NCBI RefSeq assembly: GCF_910594005.1
Contig: NC_057845.1
Span: 2,294,001-2,358,000 of the forward strand
Source: Cervus elaphus
Lineage: Eukaryota > Chordata > Mammalia > Artiodactyla > Cervidae
Reading direction: 5' to 3'
DNA length: 64,000 bases
The position numbers and the translations under genes were made by a program. The notes beneath the pieces are model-generated. The model saw only the letters and a program-made list of their open reading frames with translations, searched no databases and was not told the origin of the DNA. Shown here one piece after another: positions 1 to 10,822 of the stretch (its first letter is position 1; each line of letters opens with the position of its first letter).

Positions 1-551
1 GGGACAACTCGGGATTCCCCTCGAGGCTTGGCAGGGAAATTGGGACGCCTCTCCAGCTGAGGCGGGAGACCGAGTGTCCCTTTCCACGTGCCACAGGATT
101 CCTGGTAATCCTATCAAGTTTCACAAGGAGTCAGGCATCGTCTCCTTTGGAGGCACTGATCTCCGCGTCCCTCGGGAGTTTTCAAAAGATATCAGGCCTA
201 CGGTCGCGATGATGTGGGGAACTAGGTCTTTCTCTGTGGGCTCCACAGGGGATTCAGACATCCGTTCATCCTGGGACTTGCAAGACGAGCCTGCATTCAA
301 GTCACTGCAGGGATATCTCGCCTTATTTCGAGTCAGGGCATCGAGGTGTTCATTCCACTTGAGGCCGCAAACTCAGGGTCCCTCTCAAATACCTAGAGCT
401 GAGAAAAGCCTCCTCTTGAGGTACTTGTGGTAAGGTGGTATTTCTCTGGAGTCGAAGCCAGGGACTAACCTCTCATTTCAGGTTGAATTTTGGGCCACGG
501 AGCTCTTTCGTGTTGCTAGAGTGACCTCAGGATCTCTCTATCCTTGAAACA
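1..551. repeat. Partial monomer at the left edge
   Basis: This is the last 551 bp of a monomer whose beginning lies outside the window. It starts inside the sub-repeat GACAACTCGGGATTC and carries the E-type second half: GACCGAGTGTCCC, then ATTCCTGGTAATCC. It also has the rare variant GTCCCTCGGGAG. It matches 3976-4526 at a constant 3,975-bp offset with a handful of substitutions, for example AGATATCAGG here against AGATGTCAGG there. Confidence 0.93.
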
Positions 552-690
552 GTGTTCTTGGGGTTTCTCTGGAGTGCCATCAAGGAAATCAAGGCTCCTT
601 TCCTGTGTGATGTGCAACACGGAATTGCTCTGCACGCAGTGCAGGGGAATCGGGCCTCATCTCGCGGCGAGGGGGAAGTCTCATGGTTTT

Positions 691-938
691 TCTGGAGTTG
701 CGGCGGGAACCTGGGGTATATTCTCGAGTTACGATGGGGATGGCCCTTCCACACACGTCTTAGTTCAGCGACGTCACGACTCCTGCCTAGTTGCGAGGGA
801 CAACTCGGGATTGTCCTCGAGGCTTGGCAGGGCAATTGGGACGCCTCTCCAGCTGAGGCCGGAGACCAAGGGTCCCTTTCCAGGTGCCAAAGGAATCCTG
901 GGACTCCTATCAAGTTTCACGAGGAGTCAGGCATCGTC
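691..938. repeat. 31-bp sub-repeats inside the monomer
   Basis: Within the first full monomer, the core TCTSGAG or a decayed form recurs in exact 31-bp register: TCTGGAGTT at 691, TCTCGAGTT at 722, TGCCTAGTT at 784 (two units on), a CTCGAGG core in register at 815, CTCCAG in register at 846, TTCCAG at 877 and ATCAAGTTT at 908. The unit at 753 is strongly decayed (CACGTC). Beyond 940 the register slips by a few bases, then returns with cores at 1091 (ATTCCAG), 1122 (TTTCGAG) and 1153 (ACTTGAG). About 25-26 such units make one 795-bp monomer, so the monomer probably arose by amplification of a 31-mer followed by divergence. This is the main reason for assigning the array to ruminant satellite I. 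Confidence 0.85.
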
Positions 939-2142
939 TCCTTTGGAGGCACTGATCTCCGCGTACCTCTGGAGTTTCCAAAGGATGTGAGGCCTCCGGT
1001 CGCGATGATGAGGGGAACTAGGTCTTTCTCTGTGGTTTGCACAGGGGATTCAGACATCCTTTCGTCTTGGGAGATGCAAGACGAGCCTGCATTCCAGTCA
1101 CTGCAGGGATATCCGGCCTTATTTCGAGTCAGGGCATCGCGGTGTCCATTCCACTTGAGGCCGCAAACTCAGGGTCCCTCTCACATACCTAGAGCTGAGA
1201 GAAGCCTCCTCTTGAGGTGGTTGTGGTAAGGTGGTATTCCTCTGGAGTCGAAGCCAGGGACTAACCTCTCATCTCGAGTTGATTTTTGGTCCACGGAGCG
1301 CTTTCGTGTTGCTACAGTGACCTCAGGATCCCTCTAGCCTTGAAACCGTGTTCTTGGGGTTTCTCTGGAGTGCCATCAAGGAAATCAAGGCTCCTATCAT
1401 GTGTGATGTGCAACACGGAATTACTGTGCATGCAGTGCAGGGGAATCGGGCCTCATCTCCGGGCGAGGGGGGAGTCTCATGGTTTTTCTCGAGTTGCGGC
1501 GGGAATCTGGGGTATATTCTCGAGTTACGACGGGGATGGCCCTTCCACACATGTGTTTGTTCAGCAACATCAGGACTCCTGCCTAGTTGCGACGGACAAC
1601 TCGGGATTCTCCTCGAGGCTTGGCAGGGCAATTGGGACGCCTCTCCAGCTGAGGCGGGAGACCAAGTGTCCCTTTCCACGTGCCACAGGGATTGTGGGAC
1701 TCCTACCAAGTTTCACGAGGAGTCAGGCATCGTCTCCTTTGGAGGCAGTGATCTCCGCGTACCTCTGGAGTTTTCAAAGAATGTGAGGCCTCAGGTCGCG
1801 ATGAGGTGGGGAACTAGGTCTTTCTCTGTGGTCTCCACAGGGGATTCGGACATCCTTTCGTCTTGGGAGATGCAAGACGAGCCTGCATTCAAGTCACTGC
1901 AGGGATATCCGGCCTTATTTCGAGTCAGGGCATCTCGGTGTCCATTCCACTTGAGGCCGCAAACTCAGGGTCCCTCTCACATACCTAGAGCTGAGAGAAG
2001 CCTCCTCTTGAGGTGCTTGTGGTAAGGTGGTATTCCTCTGGAGTCGAAGCCAGGGACTAACCTCTCATCTCAAGTTGATTCTTGGTCCACGGAGCTCTTT
2101 GTGTTGCTACATTGACCTCAGGATCCCTCTAGCCTTAAAACA

Positions 2143-2938
2143 GAGTTCTTGGGGTTTCTCTGGAGTGCCATCAAGGAAATCAAGGCTCCTTTCATGTGTG
2201 ATGTGCAACACGGAATTGCTCTGCACGCAGTGCAGGGGAATCGGGCCTCATCTCGCGCCGAGGGGTAAGTCTCATGGTGTTTCTCGAGTTGCGGCGGGAC
2301 CCTGGGTTATCCTCTTGAGTTACGACGGGGATGGCCCTTCCACACACGTGTTTGTTTAGCGACGTCAGGACTCCTGCCTAGTTGCGAAGGACAACTCAGA
2401 ATTCTCCTCGAGGCTTGGCAGGACAATTGGGACGCCTCTCCAGCTGAGGCGGGAGACCAAGGGTCCCTTTCCACGTGCCCCAGGAATCCTGGGACTCCTA
2501 TCAAGTTTCAAGAGGAGTCAGGCATCGTCTCCTTTGGAGGCACTGAACTCCGCGTACCTCTGGAGTTTTCAAAGGATGTGAGGCCTCCGGTCGCGATGAG
2601 GTGTGGAACTAGGTCTTTCTCTGTGGTCTCCACAGGGGATTCAGACATCCTTTCGTCTTGGGAGATGCAAGACTAGCCTGCATTCATGTCACTGCAGGAA
2701 TATCCAGCCTTATTTTGAGTGAGGGCATCGCGGTGTCCATTCCACTTGAGGCCGCAAACTCAGGGTCCCTCTCACATACCTAGAGCTGAGAGAAGCCTCC
2801 TCTTGAGGTGCTTGTGGTAAGGTGGTATTCCTCTGGAGTCGAAGCCAGGGACTAACCTCTCATCTCGAGTTGATTTTGGGTCCACGGAGCTCTTTCGTGT
2901 TGCTACAGTGACATCATTATCACTCTAGCCTTGAAACA
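2143..2938. repeat. D-type monomer (H1d head), first of the EcoRI-bearing subtype
   Basis: This reference copy of the D body is recognised by CTCGCGCCGAGGGGTAAG, by TTATCCTCTTGAGTTACG in place of the usual TATATTCTCGAG, by TTTGTTTAGCGACG, and by AACTCAGAATTCTCC, which creates an EcoRI site at 2399. GGACAATTGGG then replaces GGCAATTGGG. The head lacks one C (CTCTTTGTG for CTCTTTCGTG). The same body recurs at 15658, 20428, 28381, 35539, 49058 and 54623, and with an H3 head in 43491 and the second part of 22020. An in-frame TAG (GCAAGACTAGCC) is also typical of D copies. Confidence 0.85.
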
Positions 2939-3731
2939 GTGTTCTTGGGGTTTCTCTGGAGTGCCATCAAGGAAATCAAGGCTCCTTTCATGTGTGATGT
3001 GCAACACGGAATTGCTCTGCACGCAGTGCATGGGAATCGGGCCTCATGTCACGGCGAGGGGGAAGTCTCATGATTTTTCTCGAGTTGCGGTGGGAACCTG
3101 GGGTATATTCTCGAGTTACGACGGGTATGGCCCTTCCACACGTGTTTGTTAAGAGACATCAGGACTCCTGCCTAGTTGCAAGGGACAAGTCGGGATTCTC
3201 CTCGAGGCTTGGCAGGGCAATTGGGACGCCTCTCCAGCTGAGGAGGGAGACCAAGGGTCCCTTTCCACGTGCCACGGGAATCCTGGGACTCCTATCAAGT
3301 TTCACGAGGAGTCAGGCATCGTCTCCTTTGGAGGCACTGATCTCCGCGTACCTCTGGAGTTTCCAAAGGATGTGAGGCCTCCGGTCGCGATGATGAGGGG
3401 AAATAGGTCTTTCTCTGTGGTTTGCACAGGGGATTCAGACATCCTTTCGTCTTGGGAGATGCAAGACGAGCCTGCATTCAAGTCACTGCAGGGATATCCG
3501 GCCTTATTTCCAGTCAGGGCATCGCGGTGTCCATTCCACTTGAGGCCGCAAACTCAGGGTCCCTCTCACATACCTAGAGCTGAGAGAAGCCTCCTCTTGA
3601 GGTGCTTGTGGTAAGGTGGGATTCCTCTGGAGTCGAAGCCAGGGGCTAACCTCTCATCTCAAGTTGATTCTTGGTCCACGGAACTCTTTGTGTTGCTACA
3701 GTGACCTCAGGATCCCTCTAGCCTTGAAACA
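2939..3731. repeat. B-type monomer (H2 head)
   Basis: This reference copy of the H2/B subtype has the head CATCATTATCACTCTAGCC. Its body has CCTCATGTCACGGCGAG, CGACGGGTATGG, a 2-bp deletion in the CACACACGTG tract (CCACACGTGTTTG), AGAGACATCAGG and CAAGGGACAAGTCGG. The next landmark is 793 bp away, which equals 796 minus the 2-bp deletion in this body minus the 1-bp deletion in the following H1d head. Close relatives start at 29177, 30767, 36335, 39514, 44287, 46673, 49853, 52238, 55418, 57803, 60187 and 62571. Confidence 0.85.
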
Positions 3732-4526
3732 GTGTTCTTGGGGTTTCTCTGGAGTGCCATCAAGGAAATCAAGGCTCCTTTCCTGTGTGATGTGCAACAC
3801 GGAAATGCTCTGCACGGAGTGCAGGGGAATCGGGCCTCATCTCGCGGCGAGGGGGAAGTCTCATGGTTTTTCTCGAGTTGCGGCGGGAACCTGGGGTATA
3901 TTCTCGAGTTACGACGGGGATCACCCTTCCACATACGTGTTTTTCAGCTACGTCAGGACTCCTGCCTAGTTGCGAGGGACAACTCGGGATTCCCCTCGAG
4001 GCTTGGCAGGGAAATTGGGACGCCTCTCCAGCTGAGGCGGGAGACCGAGTGTCCCTTTCCACGTGCCACAGGATTCCTGGTAATCCTATCAAGTTTCACA
4101 AGGAGTCAGGCATCGTCTCCTTTGGAGGCACTGATCTCCGCGTCCCTCGGGAGTTTTCAAAAGATGTCAGGCCTACGGTCGCGATGATGTGGGGAACTAG
4201 GTCTTTCTCTGTGGGCTCCACAGGGGATTCAGACATCCTTTCATCCTGGGAGTTGCAAGACGAGCCTGCATTCAAGTCACTGCAGGGATATCTCGCCTTA
4301 TTTCGAGTCAGGGCATCGAGGTGTTCATTCCACTTGAGGCCGCAAACTCAGGGTCCCTCTCAAATACCTAGAGCTGAGAAAAGCCTCCTCTTGAGGTACT
4401 TGTGGTAAGGTGGTATTTCTCTGGAGTCGAAGCCAGGGACTAACCTCTCATTTCAGGTTGAATTTTGGGCCACGAAGCTCTTTCGTGTTGCTAGAGTGAC
4501 CTCAGGATCTCTCTATCCTTGAAACA
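3732..4526. repeat. E-type monomer (H1d head)
   Basis: This reference copy of the E body has ACACGGAAATGCTCTG, GGGGATCACCCTTCC, CCACATACGTG, GGGAAATTGGGACG, GACCGAGTGTCCC, ATTCCTGGTAATCC, CACAAGGAGTC and AAAAGATGTCAGG. One base is missing in GTGTTTTTCAGC, giving a 795-bp spacing. The E body recurs at 16453, 18837, 21224, 23609, 25994, 31561, 33949, 37923, 41104 and 41899. Its second half alone is found in the monomers starting at 50646, 56211, 58596, 60980 and 63364. Confidence 0.83.
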
Positions 4527-5850
4527 GTGTTCTTGGGGTTTCTCTGGAGTGCCATCAAGGAAATCAAGGCTCCTTTCCTGTGTGATGTGCAACACGGAAT
4601 TGCTCTGCACGCAGTGCAGGGGAATCGGGCCTCATCTCGCGGCGAGGGGGAAGTCTCATGGTTTTTCTGGAGTTGCGGCGGGAACCTGGGGTATATTCTC
4701 GAGTTACGATGGGGATGGCCCTTCCACACACGTGTTAGTTCAGCGACGTCACGACTCCTGCCTAGTTGCGAGGGACAACTCGGGATTGTCCTCGAGGCTT
4801 GGCAGGGCAATTGGGACGCCTCTCCAGCTGAGGCCGGAGACCAAGGGTCCCTTTCCAGGTGCCAAAGGAATCCTGGGACTCCTATCAAGTTTCACGAGGA
4901 GTCAGGCATCGTCTCCTTTGGAGGCACTGATCTCCGCGTACCTCTGGAGTTTCCAAAGGATGTGAGGCCTCCGGTCGCGATGATGAGGGGAACTAGGTCT
5001 TTCTCTGTGGTTTGCACAGGGGATTCAGACATCCTTTCGTCTTGGGAGATGCAAGACGAGCCTGCATTCAAGTCACTGCAGGGATATCCGGCCTTATTTC
5101 GAGTCAGGGCATCGCGGTGTCCATTCCACTTGAGGCCGCAAACTCAGGGTCCCTCTCACATACCTAGAGCTGAGAGAAGCCTCCTCTTGAGGTGGTTGTG
5201 GTAAGGTGGTATTCCTCTGGAGTCGAAGCCAGGGACTAACCTCTCATCTCGAGTTGATTTTTGGTCCACGGAGCGCTTTCGTGTTGCTACAGTGACCTCA
5301 GGATCCCTCTAGCCTTGAAACAGTGTTCTTGGGGTTTCTCTGGAGTGCCATCAAGGAAATCAAGGCTCCTATCATGTGTGATGTGCAACACGGAATTACT
5401 GTGCATGCAGTGCAGGGGAATCGGGCCTCATCTCCGGGCGAGGGGGGAGTCTCATGGTTTTTCTCGAGTTGCGGCGGGAATCTGGGGTATATTCTCGAGT
5501 TACGACGGGGATGGCCCTTCCACACATGTGTTTGTTCAGCAACATCAGGACTCCTGCCTAGTTGCGACGGACAACTCGGGATTCTCCTCGAGGCTTGGCA
5601 GGGCAATTGGGACGCCTCTCCAGCTGAGGCGGGAGACCAAGGGTCCCTTTCCACGTGCCACAGGGATCGTGGGACTCCTACCAAGTTTCACGAGGAGTCA
5701 GGCATCGTCTCCTTTGGAGGCAGTGATCTCCGCGTACCTCGGGAGTTTTCAAAGAATGTGAGGCCTCAGGTCGCGATGAGGTGGGGAACTAGGTCTTTCT
5801 CTGTGGTCTCCACAGGGGATTCGGACATCCTTTCGTCTTGGGAGATGCAA
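3976..5850. repeat. 5-monomer higher-order repeat, right copy
   Basis: This is the partner of 1-1875 at an offset of 3,975 bp. It holds the E-type tail, an H3 monomer (4527) and an H1 monomer (5323). Homology to the left copy decays shortly after 5850, where this copy has GCAAGTCGAG, TTATTTCAAGTC and TTGTGGAAAGG against GCAAGACGAG, TTATTTCGAGTC and TTGTGGTAAGG. The left copy is then followed by a D-type monomer (2143), but this copy by an H1 monomer (6119). The unit is therefore embedded in different surroundings on its right side. Confidence 0.82.
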
Positions 5851-8800
5851 GTCGAGCCTGCATTCAAGTCACTGCAGGGATATCCGGCCTTATTTCAAGT
5901 CAGGGCATTGCGGTGTCCATTCCACTTGAGGCCGCAAACTCAGGGTCTCTCTCACATACCTAGAGCTGAGAGAAGCCTCCTCTTGAGGTGCTTGTGGAAA
6001 GGTGGTATTCCTCTGCAGTCGAAGCCAGGGACTAACCTCTCATCTCGAGTTGATTTTGCGTCCACGGAGCTCTGTCGTGTTGCTACAGTGACCTCAGGAT
6101 CCCTCTAGCCGTGAAACAGTGTTCTTGGGGTTTCTCTGGAGTGCCATCAAGGAAATCAAGGCTCCTTTCCTGTGTGATGTGCAACACGGAATTGCTCTGC
6201 ACGCAGTGCAGGGGAATCGGGCCTCATCTGACGGCAAGGGGGAGGTCTTATGGTTTTTCTCGAGTTGCGGCGGGAACCTGGGGTATATTCTCGAGTTACG
6301 ACGGGGATGGCCCTTCCATACACGTGTTTGTTCAGCGAAATCAGGACTCCTGCCTAGTTGCGAGGGACAACTCGGGATTCTCCTCGAGGCTTGGCAGGGC
6401 ATTTGGGACGCCTCTCCAGCTGAGGCGGAAGACCAAGGGTCCCTTTCCACGTGCCACAGGAATCCTGGGACTCATATCAAGATTCACGAGGAGTCAGGCA
6501 TCGTCTCTTTTGGAGTCACTGATCTCCGCGTACCTCTGGAATTGTCAAAGGATGTGAGGCCTCCGTTCGCGAAGATGTGGGGAACTAGGTCTTTCTCTGT
6601 GGTCTCCACAGGGGATTCAGACATCCTTTCGTCTTGGGAGATGCAAGACGAGCCTGCATTCAAGTCACTGCAGGGATAACCGGCCTTGTTTCGAGTAAGG
6701 GCATCACGGTGTCCATTCCACTAGAGGCCGCAAACTCAGGGTCCCTCTCACATACCTAGAGCTGAGAGAAGCCTCCTCTTGAGGTGCTTCTGGTAAGGTG
6801 GTATTCCTATGGAGTCGAAGCCAGGGACTAACATCTCATCTCGAGTTGATTCTTGGTCCACAGAGCTCTGTCGTGTTGCTACAGTGACCTCAGGATCCCT
6901 CTAACCTTGAAACAGTGTTCTTGGGGTTTCTCTGGAGTGCCATCAAGGAAATCAAGGCTCCTTTCCTGTGTGATGTGCAACACGGAATTGCTCTGCACGC
7001 AGTGCAGGGGAATCGGGCCTCATCTCGCGGCAAGGGGGAAGTCTCATGGTTTTTCTCGAGTTGCGGCGGGAACCTGGGGTATATTCTCGAGGTACGACGT
7101 GGATGGCCCTTCCACACACGTTTGTTCAGCGACGTCAGTACTCCTGCCTAGTTATGAGGGACAACTCGGGATTTTCCTCGAGGCTTGGCAGGGCAATTTG
7201 GATGCCTCTCCAGCTGAGGCGGGAGACCAAGGGTCCCTATCCACGTGCCACAGGAATCCTGGGACTCCTATCAAGTTTCACAAGGAGTCAGGCATCGTCT
7301 CCTTTGGAGGCACAGATCTCCGCGTCCCTCTGGAGTTTTCAAAGGATGTGAGGCCTCCGGTCGCGATGAGGTGGGGAACTAAGTCTTTCTCTGTGTTCTC
7401 CACAGGGGATTCAGACATCCTTTCGTCTTGGGAGATGCAAGACGAGCCTGCATTCAAGTCACTGCAGGGATATCCGGCCTTATTTCGAGTCAGGGCATCG
7501 CGGTGTCCATTCCACTTGAGGCCGCAAACTCAGGGTCCCTCTCACATACCTAGAGCTGAGAGAAGCCTCCTCTTGAAGTGCTTAGGTAACGTGGTATTCC
7601 TCTGGAGTCGAAGCCTGGGACTAACCTCTCATCTCGAGTTGATTTTTGGTCCACGGAGCTCTTTCGTGTTGCTACAGTGACCTCAGATTCCCTCTCGCCT
7701 TGAAACAGTGTTCTTGGGGTTTCTCTGGAGTGCCATCAAGGAAATCAAGGCTCCTTTCAGGTGTGATGTGCAACACGAAAAAGCTCTGCACGCAGTGCAG
7801 GGGAATCGGGCCTCATCTCGCGGCGAGGGGGAAGTCTCATGGTTTTTCTCGAGTTGCGGCGGGAACCTGGGGTATATTCTCGAGTTACGACCGGGTTGGC
7901 CGTTCCACACACGTGTTTGTTCAGCGTCGTCAGGACTCCTGCCTAGTTGCGAGGGACAACTCGGGATGCTCCTCGAGGCTTGGCAGGGCAATTGAGACGC
8001 CTTTGCAGCTGAGGCAGAAGACCAAGTGTCCCTTTCCACGTGCCACAGGAATCCTGGACTCCTATCAAGTTTCACGAGGAGTCAGGCATCGTCTCCTTTG
8101 GAGGCACTGATCTCCGCGTCCCTCTGGAGTTTTCAAAGGATGTGAGGCCTCCGGTCGCGATGAGGTGGGGAACTAGGTCTTTCTCTGCGGTTTACACAGG
8201 GGATTCAGACATCCTTTCGTCTTGGAAGATGCAAGACGAGCCTGCATTCAAGTCACTGCAGGGATATCCGGCCTTATTTCGAGTCAGGGCATTGCGGTGT
8301 CCATTTCACTTGAGGCCGCAAACTCAGGGTCTCTCTCACATACCTAGAGCTGAGAGAAGCCTCCTCTTGAGGTGCTTGTGGTAAGGTGGTATTCCTCTGG
8401 ATTCGAAGCCAGGGACTAACCTCTCATCTCAAGTTGATTTTTGGTCCACGGAGCTCTTTCGTGTTGCAACAGTGACCTCAGGATCCCTCTAGCCTTGAAA
8501 CCGTGTTCTTGGGGTTTCTCTGGAGTGCCATCAAGGAAATCAAGGCTCCTTTCACGTGTGATGTGCAACACGAAATTGCTCTGCACGCAGTTCATGGGAA
8601 TCGGGCCACATCTCACGGCGAGGGGGAAGTCTCATGGTTTTTCTCGAGTTGCGGCGGGAATCTGGAGTATATTCTCGAGTTACGACGGGTATGGCCCTTC
8701 CATACACGTGTTTGTTCAGCGACGTCAGGACTTCTGCCTAGTTGGGAGGGACAACTCGGGATTCTCCTAGAGGCTTGGCAGGGCAATTGGGACGCCTCTC

Positions 8801-10822
8801 CAGCTGAGACGGGAGACCAAGGGTCCCTTTCCACGTGCTACAGCAACCCTGGGACGCCTATCAACTTTCACGAGGAGTCAGGCATCGTCTCCTTTGGAGG
8901 CACAGATCTCCGCGTCCCTCTGGAGTTTTCAAAGGATGTGAGTCCTCCGGTCGCGATGAGGTGGGGAACTAGGTCTTTCTCTGCGATTTACACAAGGGAT
9001 CAGACATCCGTTCGTCTTGGAAGATGCAAGACGAGCCTGCCTTCCAGTCACTGCAGGGATATCCGGCCTTATTTCGAATCAGGGCATCGCGGTGTCCATT
9101 CCACTTGAGGCCGCCAACTCAGGGTCCCTCCACATAGCTAGAGCTGAGAGAAGCCTCCTCTTGAGGAGCTTGTGGAAACGTGGTATTCCTCTGGAGTCGA
9201 AGCCAGGGACTAACCTCTCATCTCGAGTTGATTTTTGGTCCACGGAGCTCTTTCGTGTTGCTACAGTGACCTCAGGATCCCTCTAGCCTTGAAACAGTGT
9301 TCTGGGGGTTTCTCTGGAGTGGCATCAAGGAAATCAAGGCTCCTTTCATGTGTGATGTGCAACACGGATTGCTCTGCACACAGGGCAAGTGAATCGAGCC
9401 TCATCTCGCGGCGAGGGGGAAGTTGCATGGTTTTTCTCGAGTTGCGGCCGGAACCTGTGGTATATTCTCGAGTTACGACGAGGATGGCCCTTCCACACAC
9501 GTGTTTGTTCAGCTACGTCAGGACTCCTGCCTATTTGCGAAGGACAACTCGGGATTCTCCTCGAGGCTTAACAGGGCAATTGGGACGCCTCTCCAGCTGA
9601 GGCGGGAGACCAAGGGTCCCTTTCCACGTGCCACAGGAATCCTGGGACTCCTATCAAGTTTCACGAGGGGTCAGGCATCGTCTCCTTGAGGCATTGATAT
9701 CCGCGTACCTCTGGAGTTTTCAAAGGATGTGAGGCCTCCAGTCACAATGAGGTGGGGAACTAGGTCTTTCTCTGTGGTCTGCACAGGGGATTCAGACATC
9801 CTTTCATCTTGGGAGATGAAGACGAGCCTGCATTCCAGTCACTGCAGGGACATCCGGCCTTATTTCGAGTCAGGGCATCGCGATGTCCATTCCACTTGAG
9901 GCCGCAAACTCAGGGTCCCTCTCAAATACCTAGAGCTGAGAGAAGCCTCCTCTTGAGGTGCTTGTGGTAAGGTGGTATTCCTCTGGAGTCGAAGCCAGGG
10001 ACTAACCTCTCATCTCATGTTGATTCTTGGTCCACGGAGCTCTTTCTTGTTGCTACAGTGACCTCAGGATCCCTCTAGCCTTGAAACAGTGTTCTTGGGG
10101 TTTCTCTGGAGTGCCATCAAGGAAATCAAGGCTCCTTTCATGTGTGATGTGGAAAAAGGAATTGCTCTGCACGCAGTGTATGGGAATCGGACCTCATCTC
10201 GCGGCGAGGGGGAAGTCTCATGGTTTTTCTCAAGTTGCGGTGGGAACCTGGGTTATATTCTCGAGTTACGACGGGGATGGCCCTTCCATACACCTGTTTG
10301 TTCAGCTAAATCAGGACTCATGCCTAGTTGCGAGGGACAACTCGGGATTCTCCTCGAGGCTTGGCAGGCCAATTGGGACGCCTCTCCAGCTGAGGCGGGA
10401 GACCAAGTGTCCCTTTACACGTGCCACAGGAATCCTGGGACTCCTATCAAGATTCACGAGGAGTCAGGCATCGTCTCTTTTGGAGTCACTGATCTCCGCG
10501 TACCTCTGGAATTGTCAAAGGATGTGAGGCCTCCGCTTGCGATGATGTGGGGAACTAGGTCTTTCTCTGTGGTCTCCACAGGGGATTCAGACATCCTTTC
10601 GTCTTGGGAGATGCAAGACGAGCCTGCATTCAAGTCACTGCAGGGATATCCGGCCTTATTTCGAGTCAGGGCATCCCCGTGTCCATTCCACTTGAGGCCA
10701 CAAACTCAGGGTCCCTCTCACATACCTAGAGCTGAGAGAAGCCTCCTCTTGAGGTGCTTGTGGTAAGGTGGTATTCCTCTGGAGTCGAGGCCAGGGACTA
10801 ACCGTTCATCTCAAGTTGATTT

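Larger units (their letters stand above)
1..1875. repeat. 5-monomer higher-order repeat, left copy (visible part)
   Basis: Positions 1 to about 1875 align with 3976 to about 5850 at a fixed offset of 3,975 bp, five monomers. Private variants are shared: GGGATTCCCCTCGAGG, GTCCCTCGGGAG, TTAGTTCAGCGACGTCACG, and GAGCGCTTTCG with ACTGTGCATGCAG. I noticed only scattered single-base differences over about 1.9 kb, for example CACGTCTTAG against CACGTGTTAG, and CATTCCAGTC against CATTCAAGTC. After about 1875 the two copies diverge to ordinary between-monomer levels, so that is where the visible homology ends. The left end is cut by the window. The monomers here are partial E-type tail, H3 (552) and H1 (1348). 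Confidence 0.82.

Noticed and set aside
712..724. TATA-like GGGGTATATTC as a promoter
   Set aside because: It is part of a decayed 31-bp sub-repeat present in most monomers. There is no initiator or downstream gene to support a promoter. Satellite transcription is possible but cannot be shown from sequence.
695..745. G-quadruplex-like runs (CGGGAACCTGGGG and GACGGGG)
   Set aside because: There are only three closely spaced G runs, and the loop before the next is too long for a canonical motif.
527..913. Recurrent 128-codon open frame on the - strand
   Set aside because: Antisense shadow of the same repeat. It varies and breaks between monomers like the rest of the sequence, with no sign of codon-level constraint and no recognisable domain.
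1122..1140. Possible CENP-B box, from TTTCGAGTCAGGGCAT (TTCGnnnnAnn matches the first part)
   Set aside because: The required CGGG at the end of the core is GCAT in the copies I looked at. I found no copy with the full TTCGnnnnAnnCGGG core on either strand by eye.
552..1229. Recurrent 225-codon open frame on the + strand (again at 1348, 4527, 10089, 17249 and so on), with related frames of 148 and 227 codons
   Set aside because: It starts at GTG (the 148-codon frame mostly at TTG), overlaps other open frames in the same DNA, is interrupted in many monomers, and resembles no protein family I recognise. A 31-bp unit is not a multiple of three, so all frames read permuted versions of the same stop-poor repeat.
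2253..2275. Splice-donor-like GGGGTAAGT in D-type monomers
   Set aside because: A short chance match inside a satellite, with no exon, acceptor or coding context.
6853..7680. Longest open frame in the window, 275 codons
   Set aside because: It arises because indels in this divergent monomer join frames that are closed in its neighbours. Chance in a stop-poor repeat.
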